Below are positions 8,761 to 13,779 of a DNA stretch of 13,779 nucleotides, piece after piece. Position numbers and translations under genes: made by a program. This DNA comes from Betaproteobacteria bacterium (GTDB lineage: Bacteria; Pseudomonadota; Gammaproteobacteria; Burkholderiales; SG8-39). The stretch lies in contig JAAOZY010000374.1 in the NCBI GenBank assembly GCA_012274205.1, positions 1-13,779 on the forward strand. Reading direction: 5' to 3'. Position 1 is the first letter of the stretch. Each line of letters begins with the position of its first letter. The notes under the pieces are model-generated. The model saw only the letters and a list, made by a program, of their open reading frames with translations, searched no databases and was not told the origin of the DNA.

Positions 8761-10647
8761 CTTCTTCTCCAGATTTGCCCGATTGATTTCAATTTTTGCC
8801 GCGGCCCTGAGGTTGGCAATATAGGCAGCTGCCTGTTCCTGCGCGGCCAGGCGATCCAGCTGTTGTTTCAACTGTTTCTCCCCCGCCGCGTCGACCGAGG
8901 GCGCGTCGACTACGCGCGAAATGCGATAGATGCCATAGCCGCGCCCGGGCAGCTCCGCGCCCTGATAGGCAGGCAGCTTGCTCGTGTCGGCGCGGAACAC
9001 CAGCTCCAGCGCAGCCGGGTTCAGCTCCGGCTTGCCCTGCCGGCTCAACATCTTCGGGGCGCCCCAGCTGAGCCCCGCGTCCTTGCCCTGCTGCAGCTCG
9101 CCGAACTTTTCCTTCCCGCGTTTGACCGCCAGTTGCATCGCCTGTTCGTCGGTGAGCTTCTTCGCAATCTCGGCCTTGACCTGTTCCAGCGGCTTCGGCG
9201 CGGCCGGTTTGTGCTCCAGCACGCGCGCAACCACCATCGTTTCCGGTCCCGCTTCCACCGCCTCGGTGTTGTGCTTGTTCTTGAGCGAGTCGGGCGCGAA
9301 CAGCGCGTCGATTATCTTCTGATTGTTGAGCGCGCCCGCCGCCGGGCCGGCCTTGCGCGTAAGAAAGTCGGATTGCTGCAGCTTCAGCTTGAACTTGTCG
9401 GCGATCGGCTGCAGGCTGTCCGGCTGTTCGTAGGCAAGATTGCTGAACGATTCCGCGGCTTCGGCAAATCTCTTGCGCAGTCGCTGCGTCTTCAGTTCCT
9501 TCTCGATTTCGGCGCGCATGTCCTGGAAATCCTTCACCGCGGGCGCAGTAATCAGAATGTGGCTGGCGCGGCGTTCCTCGGGCTGGCCGTCCTTCGCCGG
9601 TTTGATTTCGGTCAGCTTGATAATGTGGAAACCGAAGCTCGACTCGACGATGCCGCTAAACTGCCCGGGTTTCAGCTTGAATACCGCGTCCTCGAACGGC
9701 TTCACCATCGCACCGCGCGCGAAGAATCCCAGGTCGCCGCCGTTGTCTTTGGAGCCGGGGTCCTGCGAGTATTTCTTGGCCAGTTCGGCAAACTTGTCCG
9801 GCGCCTGGCGCAGCTGTGCCAGCAAATCTTCCGCCTGCTTCTTCGCCGCCATGCGCGCCTCGAATTTCGCACGCACATTGCCGTCGTACCAGCTGCGCAT
9901 GTCCGCCTCGCTCACGATCTCCTGCGCGGCCAGCACCTCCGCATTGAGCACCGCGTACTCGGCGCGCACCTGCTCCGGCACCACGAATTCGCCCGGATGG
10001 GTATCGTAGTAGACCTTTACCGCGTCCGGCTCAAGCTTCACCTCGCGCGCAAACTGCTCCATCGACAGCAACGCCTCCGAAACTTCCCGCTGCTGTCCTT
10101 CGATCGCGAGGAAACGCGCAACCTGGGTCTTCCCTACGATCACCGAGTCACCCACCGCGGTGTTGAGCTGCTGCAGCTCGACGTCGCGCCGCAGCCGCGC
10201 CTCGAATATCACATCGTTCATGCCCTGCGCGCGCAGCATGGCGTCGTAGCGCGCTTTGGAGAATTTTCCGCTCTCCTGAAACGCCGGCAGCGAGACGATG
10301 ATGTCGCGCAACTGTTGATCAGTCACCACCAGGTTGCTCTTCACCGCTTGTACCGCGAGCAGTTTCTGCTGGATCAGCTGGTCAAGGAGCTCGGCGCGCT
10401 GCGCCGGCGTGTCCAGCATCGCCGGATCGTACTTGCCGCCGAGCAGCTCGCGCAGGCGCTCCTGCTGTTCGCGCTGCGCCTGGCTGAATTCCTGCAGCGT
10501 AATCTTCTGGCCGGCGACCTTGGCCACGTCCTGCGCTGCGCTTTCACCGCGTCGATATGAATCGATGCCCCAGAATGCAAACGGAAGCACCATCAGCGCC
10601 AGCAGCAGCTGCACCAGTTTCTTATGCTTGTGGACTAGATCGAACAT
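8752..10647 (-). CDS. ppiD: Periplasmic folding chaperone / peptidyl-prolyl isomerase PpiD, with rearranged parvulin domain
   Basis: PpiD (631 residues here) is an inner-membrane-anchored periplasmic foldase near the Sec exit. A short cytoplasmic N-terminus (MFDLVHKHKK) precedes one helix (about 11-28). A SurA-like chaperone segment follows (about 38-215), then the parvulin region (about 258-370) and a long C-terminal chaperone part. The parvulin core is recognisable: KFAELAKKYSQDPGS, NGGDLGFF, MVKPFEDAVF, GFHIIKL with His341. However, the first strand with its conserved His (PEERRASHILI, His363), normally placed before the helix at 264-280, comes after GFHIIKLTEIKPAK. Both histidines remain, so activity is possible but unproven. 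The ATG at 10647 is chosen because MFDLVHKHK.. and its helix match the family start; the ribosome site (GCGAG) is weak. The gene converges with fabI and lies downstream of the HU-tRNA unit. Confidence 0.93.
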   Translation of the reverse strand: MFDLVHKHKKLVQLLLALMVLPFAFWGIDSYRRGESAAQDVAKVAGQKITLQEFSQAQREQQERLRELLGGKYDPAMLDTPAQRAELLDQLIQQKLLAVQAVKSNLVVTDQQLRDIIVSLPAFQESGKFSKARYDAMLRAQGMNDVIFEARLRRDVELQQLNTAVGDSVIVGKTQVARFLAIEGQQREVSEALLSMEQFAREVKLEPDAVKVYYDTHPGEFVVPEQVRAEYAVLNAEVLAAQEIVSEADMRSWYDGNVRAKFEARMAAKKQAEDLLAQLRQAPDKFAELAKKYSQDPGSKDNGGDLGFFARGAMVKPFEDAVFKLKPGQFSGIVESSFGFHIIKLTEIKPAKDGQPEERRASHILITAPAVKDFQDMRAEIEKELKTQRLRKRFAEAAESFSNLAYEQPDSLQPIADKFKLKLQQSDFLTRKAGPAAGALNNQKIIDALFAPDSLKNKHNTEAVEAGPETMVVARVLEHKPAAPKPLEQVKAEIAKKLTDEQAMQLAVKRGKEKFGELQQGKDAGLSWGAPKMLSRQGKPELNPAALELVFRADTSKLPAYQGAELPGRGYGIYRISRVVDAPSVDAAGEKQLKQQLDRLAAQEQAAAYIANLRAAAKIEINRANLEKKGG

Positions 10648-10678
10648 GATTTCTCGCTAAAGTTGCACCGCAAACATT

Positions 10679-10783
10679 GCGCCACCAGGCGCGGCGGTCC
10701 TAAAATCCCCAAACCCCTGCGCGGTGCGCAACGCCAGGCACGGGCCTCAAAACAGCCGCGCCAGCTTCATGCGCGGCGGTCCT
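10679..10783. repeat. Cluster of three hairpins with a 13-bp direct repeat
   Basis: The gap between ppiD and the tRNA terminator holds three perfect short hairpins: GCGCC-4-GGCGC (10679-10692), TGCGC-3-GCGCA (10718-10730) and GCCGCGC-9-GCGCGGC (10755-10777). A 13-base direct repeat GCGCGGCGGTCCT occurs at 10689-10701 and 10771-10783, each copy overlapping the right arm of a hairpin. On the minus strand the third hairpin is followed by TGTTTTG and could act as a back-up terminator. The ppiD promoter should also lie here, but I could not pick one out. Confidence 0.55.
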
Positions 10784-10784
10784 T

Positions 10785-10826
10785 AAACAAAAAAGGCGAA
10801 CCCTGTCTGGGTTCGCCTTTTGTTGT
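10785..10826 (-). terminator. Rho-independent terminator of the HU-tRNA unit
   Basis: A perfect 13-bp stem (AAAAGGCGAACCC, 10791-10803; GGGTTCGCCTTTT, 10809-10821) with a 5-base loop lies just after the tRNA-Asp 3' end on the minus strand. Beyond the stem, minus-strand reading gives T-rich sequence ending in TTGTTT. Because the stem ends in A/T pairs on both sides it could also stop plus-strand transcripts, but no plus-strand gene is near. It closes the tRNA-Val/tRNA-Asp transcript. Confidence 0.88.
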
Positions 10827-10903
10827 TGGCGGAGTGGACGGGACTCGAACCCGCGACCTCTGCCGTGACAGGGCAGCATTCTAACCAACTGAACTACCAC
10901 TCC
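10827..10903 (-). tRNA. tRNA-Asp (anticodon GTC)
   Basis: A complete 77-nt cloverleaf including an encoded CCA (10827-10829). The acceptor stem GGAGTGG/CCACTCC pairs perfectly and the discriminator is G (10830), as expected for Asp. The D-arm contains AGTTCAGTTGGTTAGA. The anticodon stem CTGCC/GGCAG holds loop CTGTCAC, so the anticodon is GTC (10867-10869). The T-arm contains GGGTTCGAGTCCC. It lies 17 bp downstream of tRNA-Val and directly before the terminator. Confidence 0.98.
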
Positions 10904-10920
10904 AGCAAAACGAAACACCC

Positions 10921-10996
10921 TGGTGGGTGCTGAGAGGCTCGAACTCCCGACATTCGCCGTGTAAAGGCGACGCTCTACCAACTGAGCTAAGCACCC
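10921..10996 (-). tRNA. tRNA-Val (anticodon TAC)
   Basis: A complete 76-nt cloverleaf including an encoded CCA (10921-10923). The acceptor stem is GGGTGCT/AGCACCC with discriminator A. The D-arm contains TAGCTCAGTTGGTAGAGC. The anticodon stem TCGCC/GGCGA encloses loop TTTACAC, giving anticodon TAC (10951-10953). The T-arm contains GGAGTTCGAGCCTC. It starts 45 bp after the HU stop codon with no convincing promoter in the gap, so it is probably cut from the HU transcript. Confidence 0.98.
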
Positions 10997-11041
10997 TCTT
11001 GGACTGATTGAAACGCCGGGCGCTCTGGTCCAAAAAGCGCG

Positions 11042-11314
11042 CTAGTTTAACGCATCTTTCAGCGCTTTGCCAGCGCGGAATTTCGGCACGCGCGCCGCCT
11101 TGATCTTGATGCTCGCGCCGGTGCGCGGATTGCGCCCGTTGCGCGCCGCGCGCTTTCCCACATAGAACGTACCAAAACCGACCAGCGTCACCATGCCGCC
11201 TTTTTTCAAAGAGACCTTGATCGCAGTTACGGTCGCATCCAGGGCGCGGCCCGCAGCCGCCTTGGAAACATCCGCCGATTTCGCGATTTGATCGATCATT
11301 TCTGACTTGTTCAC
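11042..11314 (-). CDS. hupB: DNA-binding protein HU
   Basis: HU is a small dimeric histone-like protein that bends and compacts DNA. The product is 90 residues, the standard HU length. The N-terminal helical part (MNKSEMIDQIAKSADVSKAAA) is followed by GFGTF (46-50) and the DNA-binding arm (about 53-75), with GRNPRTG and the intercalating Pro at NPRTG. It ends KFRAGKALKDALN. The start is GTG at 11314, chosen because AAGGGGG lies 6 bases upstream and the family begins MNKSE here; the longer open frame to 11413 is not part of the protein. A strong promoter sits about 120 bp upstream. Two tRNA genes and a terminator follow on the same strand, probably in one transcript. HU rather than IHF is favoured by length and the absence of IHF signatures. 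Confidence 0.97.
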   Translation of the reverse strand: MNKSEMIDQIAKSADVSKAAAGRALDATVTAIKVSLKKGGMVTLVGFGTFYVGKRAARNGRNPRTGASIKIKAARVPKFRAGKALKDALN

Positions 11315-11433
11315 GTTGAACCCCCTTTTAATGAGCCTGGCAATGGAAATATGCGGTAGGAATTCGTAGTCGATGTGCTGTGTGGGCAGAGGCGAGATGC
11401 AGTCGTGCCGCAATCGGCGACCGGCATGAATCC

Positions 11434-11463
11434 TTTATAGCAAGCGCCATTCGCGGGTGTCAA
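11434..11463 (-). promoter_or_regulatory. Sigma70-type promoter of the HU gene
   Basis: On the minus strand a perfect -35 TTGACA (11458-11463) and a near-perfect -10 TATAAA (11434-11439) are separated by 18 bp. Transcription should start near 11427, giving an HU leader of about 110 nt. Two copies of GCGCTTG (minus strand) lie exactly 20 bp apart, one overlapping the -35 (11461-11467) and one between the -35 and -10 (11441-11447), which could be a regulator site. Confidence 0.8.
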
Positions 11464-11491
11464 GCGCTTTTCCGCCGCAGCGGGCGTCGCA

Positions 11492-13779
11492 TCAGTGCGT
11501 AATGACTCCGCTCACGGGTTGGCCTTCCGCGGCCGGCGTAATCGGCGCGGCATCGTCCTTCTTCGCGAGCGGCTCGGGCCGGTGCTCCAGCGCCAGTTCG
11601 AGCACCTGGTCGATCCACTTGACCGGCACGATCTCGAGGCGGTTCTTGACGTTTTCCGCTATCTCGGTGAGATCCTTCACGTTTTCCTCGGGGATCAGCA
11701 CGGTCTTGATGCCGCCGCGGTGAGCTGCGAGCAGCTTCTCCTTCAATCCGCCGATGGGCAGCACCTCGCCGCGCAGCGTGATCTCGCCGGTCATCGCCAC
11801 GTCGGCGCGTACCGGAATGCCGGTCAGTATGGACACCATCGCGGTGCAGATGCCGATACCCGCGCTTGGCCCGTCCTTGGGCGTCGCGCCCTCCGGCAGG
11901 TGGATGTGCAGGTCGATCTTCTGGTAGAAGTCTTCCGCGACACCAAGTTTGGCCGAGCGGCTGCGCACCACCGTGAGCGCGGCCTGGATCGACTCCTGCA
12001 TGACCTCGCCCAACTTGCCGGTAGTAATGCTCTTCCCCTTGCCCGGCATCACCACCGCCTCGATGGTCAGCAGTTCGCCGCCGACCTCGGTCCATGCGAG
12101 CCCGGTGACCTGCCCGACCTGATTCTTCTTTTCGGCGATGCCGAAGCTGTATTTGCGCACGCCCAGGAACTTGTCCAGATTCTTCGCCGTAACCACCATC
12201 TTGCTGTCGCGATTCTTGGTAACCAATGTCTTGACCACCTTGCGGCAGATCTTGGATATCTCGCGCTCCAGGCTGCGCACGCCGGCTTCGCGGGTGTAAT
12301 AGCGGATGACGTCGCGTATCGCCGATTCAGCGATCGAAACCTCGTCGAGCTTGAGCCCGTTGTTCTTGAGCTGTTTGGGCAGCAGGTAGCGCGTGGCAAT
12401 GTGAACCTTCTCGTCCTCGGTGTAGCCCGAAAGCCGGATGACTTCCATGCGGTCGAGCAAAGCCGGCGGAATATTTAGCGTATTCGCGGTGGCGACGAAC
12501 ATCACTTCCGACAGGTCATATTCGACCTCGACGTAATGATCGACGAATGTGTAGTTTTGTTCCGGATCGAGCACTTCGAGCAGCGCCGAAGACGGGTCGC
12601 CGCGGAAATCCATGCCGAGCTTGTCCACCTCGTCGAGCAGGAACAGGGGATTGCGCACGCCGACCTTGCTCATGTTCTGCAGGATCTTGCCCGGCATGGA
12701 ACCGATATAGGTGCGGCGGTGGCCGCGAATCTCCGCCTCGTCGCGCACCCCGCCCAGCGACATGCGCACGAACTTGCGGTTGGTCGCCTTGGCGATGGAT
12801 TGTCCCAGCGACGTCTTCCCGACGCCGGGTGCTCCCACCAGGCACAGAATCGGGGCTTTCACCTTGTCCACCCGGCTCTGCACCGCGAGATACTCGACAA
12901 TGCGCTCCTTGACCTTCTCAAGTCCGTAGTGGTCCGAATCCAGGCTCTTCTCCGCCGCTGCGATGTCTTTGGATATTTTGCTGCGCTTTTTCCACGGCAA
13001 TCCGACCAGCACGTCGATATAGTTGCGCACCACGGTAGCCTCGGCCGACATCGGCGACATCAGGCGCAGCTTCTTCAGTTCGGCTTCGGCTTTCACGCGC
13101 GCATCCTTGGGCATGCGCGCGGCCTTGATCTTCTTCTCCATCTCGTCCAGGTCGGCGCCGTCTTCGCCCTCGCCGAGCTCCTTCTGGATCGCTTTGACCT
13201 GCTCGTTCAGGTAGTACTCGCGCTGGCTCTTTTCCATCTGGCGCTTGACGCGGCCGCGGATGCGTTTTTCCACCTGCAGGATGTCGATTTCGGTCTCGAG
13301 CTGCCCGAGCAGGTGCTCCAGCCGCGCCTTGACGTCGAACATCTCCAGCACCTGCTGTTTCTGCTCGAGTTTCAGCGGCAGGTGCGCGGCGACGGTGTCG
13401 GCCAGGCGCCCGGCTTCCTCGATACCGCCCAGTGAGGTGAGGATCTCGGGCGGAATCTTCTTGTTCAGCTTTACGTACTGGTCGAACTGGGTCACCAGCG
13501 CGCGGCGCATCGCCTCGACCTCGTTGTTGTCGCTCGCGTCAGCGGGAACCGGCCGCGCCACGGCCGAATAATGGCTGCGCTGGTCCTCGATTTCCTTGAT
13601 CACCGCGCGCTGGCTGCCTTCGACCAGCACCTTTACCGTGCCGTCGGGAAGCTTCAGCATTTGCAGAATGTTGGCGATGCAGCCGATCTGGTACATGTCT
13701 TCGGGGGCAGGCTCGTCCTTGGCAGCGGATTTCTGCGCCGCGAGCATGATACTCTTGCCCGCTTCCATCGCGATTTCCA
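11492..13779 (-). CDS. lon: ATP-dependent protease Lon (LonA), 5'-partial
   Basis: Lon is a hexameric cytoplasmic AAA+ protease that degrades misfolded and some regulatory proteins. The frame is open to the right window edge, so only the first few dozen residues are missing. Counting from the first visible Met (13768), the rest of the N-terminal substrate-binding domain and coiled-coil region cover about 1-290. The AAA+ module has Walker A GAPGVGKT (312-319), Walker B LLDE (377-380) and arginine-finger region LLDR (437-440). The protease domain has catalytic Ser635 in KDGPSAG and Lys678 in GGLKEK, 43 residues apart as in E. coli Lon. The tail PEPLAKKDDAAPITPAAEG is a short acidic/Ala-Pro extension. 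The stop at 11492 lies 29 bp before the HU -35 element, and no terminator is visible between. In related bacteria clpX and clpP usually lie just upstream, which would be outside this window. Confidence 0.98.
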   Translation of the reverse strand, partial: EIAMEAGKSIMLAAQKSAAKDEPAPEDMYQIGCIANILQMLKLPDGTVKVLVEGSQRAVIKEIEDQRSHYSAVARPVPADASDNNEVEAMRRALVTQFDQYVKLNKKIPPEILTSLGGIEEAGRLADTVAAHLPLKLEQKQQVLEMFDVKARLEHLLGQLETEIDILQVEKRIRGRVKRQMEKSQREYYLNEQVKAIQKELGEGEDGADLDEMEKKIKAARMPKDARVKAEAELKKLRLMSPMSAEATVVRNYIDVLVGLPWKKRSKISKDIAAAEKSLDSDHYGLEKVKERIVEYLAVQSRVDKVKAPILCLVGAPGVGKTSLGQSIAKATNRKFVRMSLGGVRDEAEIRGHRRTYIGSMPGKILQNMSKVGVRNPLFLLDEVDKLGMDFRGDPSSALLEVLDPEQNYTFVDHYVEVEYDLSEVMFVATANTLNIPPALLDRMEVIRLSGYTEDEKVHIATRYLLPKQLKNNGLKLDEVSIAESAIRDVIRYYTREAGVRSLEREISKICRKVVKTLVTKNRDSKMVVTAKNLDKFLGVRKYSFGIAEKKNQVGQVTGLAWTEVGGELLTIEAVVMPGKGKSITTGKLGEVMQESIQAALTVVRSRSAKLGVAEDFYQKIDLHIHLPEGATPKDGPSAGIGICTAMVSILTGIPVRADVAMTGEITLRGEVLPIGGLKEKLLAAHRGGIKTVLIPEENVKDLTEIAENVKNRLEIVPVKWIDQVLELALEHRPEPLAKKDDAAPITPAAEGQPVSGVITH

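Noticed and set aside
8863..10560. Plus-strand open frame of 565 codons opposite ppiD
   Set aside because: Its Leu/Arg/His-rich, domain-free translation is a codon-bias shadow of ppiD, which is clearly the real gene.
10738..10786. Tiny minus-strand frame ATG AAG CTG GCG CGG CTG TTT TGA preceded by AAGGA
   Set aside because: Seven codons inside a hairpin just after a strong terminator; nothing supports translation.
11460..11491. Terminator for lon in the gap before the HU promoter
   Set aside because: Only a 4-bp CGCC/GGCG pairing without a T-run is visible, so I cannot support a terminator there.

Overview
The window is GC-rich bacterial chromosome, most likely from a betaproteobacterium (Nitrosomonadales/Burkholderiales type). 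This is inferred from protein style and from two familiar blocks: ppiD, tRNA-Asp, tRNA-Val, HU, lon; and mltD, peptide ABC transporter, fabI. I saw no insertion sequence, phage gene, integrase or CRISPR array. The region looks like core chromosome, and genes fill nearly all of it.

Layout. Positions 2-1189 (+) hold the C-terminal part of the lytic transglycosylase MltD, cut by the window edge. Positions 1196-7821 (-) hold a four-gene peptide/oligopeptide ABC importer operon, read in the order binding lipoprotein, OppB/YejB-type permease, OppC/YejE-type permease, fused double ATPase. The binding-protein gene has a single-base frameshift near 7145. fabI (enoyl-ACP reductase, 7895-8683, +) diverges from this operon across a 73-bp gap. 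ppiD (8752-10647, -) converges on fabI. Positions 10785-11463 (-) hold a strong sigma70-type promoter, the HU gene with a GTG start, tRNA-Val(TAC), tRNA-Asp(GTC) and a 13-bp perfect hairpin terminator, apparently one transcription unit. Positions 11492-13779 (-) hold lon, cut at its 5' end by the window edge.

How the genes relate. Most products act on the envelope or on protein quality. MltD trims peptidoglycan, the ABC system would import peptides (possibly cell-wall peptides), FabI makes fatty acids for membranes, PpiD is a membrane-anchored periplasmic foldase, Lon degrades damaged cytoplasmic proteins, and HU organises DNA.

The most unusual observation is in PpiD. The first strand of its parvulin domain, carrying the ASHILI motif with one of the two conserved histidines, lies after the last strand instead of before the first helix. 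This looks like a natural circular permutation. Other points worth checking are the frameshifted binding protein with both an N-terminal lipobox and a C-terminal membrane helix, the enlarged YejE-type permease, a repeat pair inside the HU promoter, and a hairpin cluster between ppiD and the tRNA terminator.
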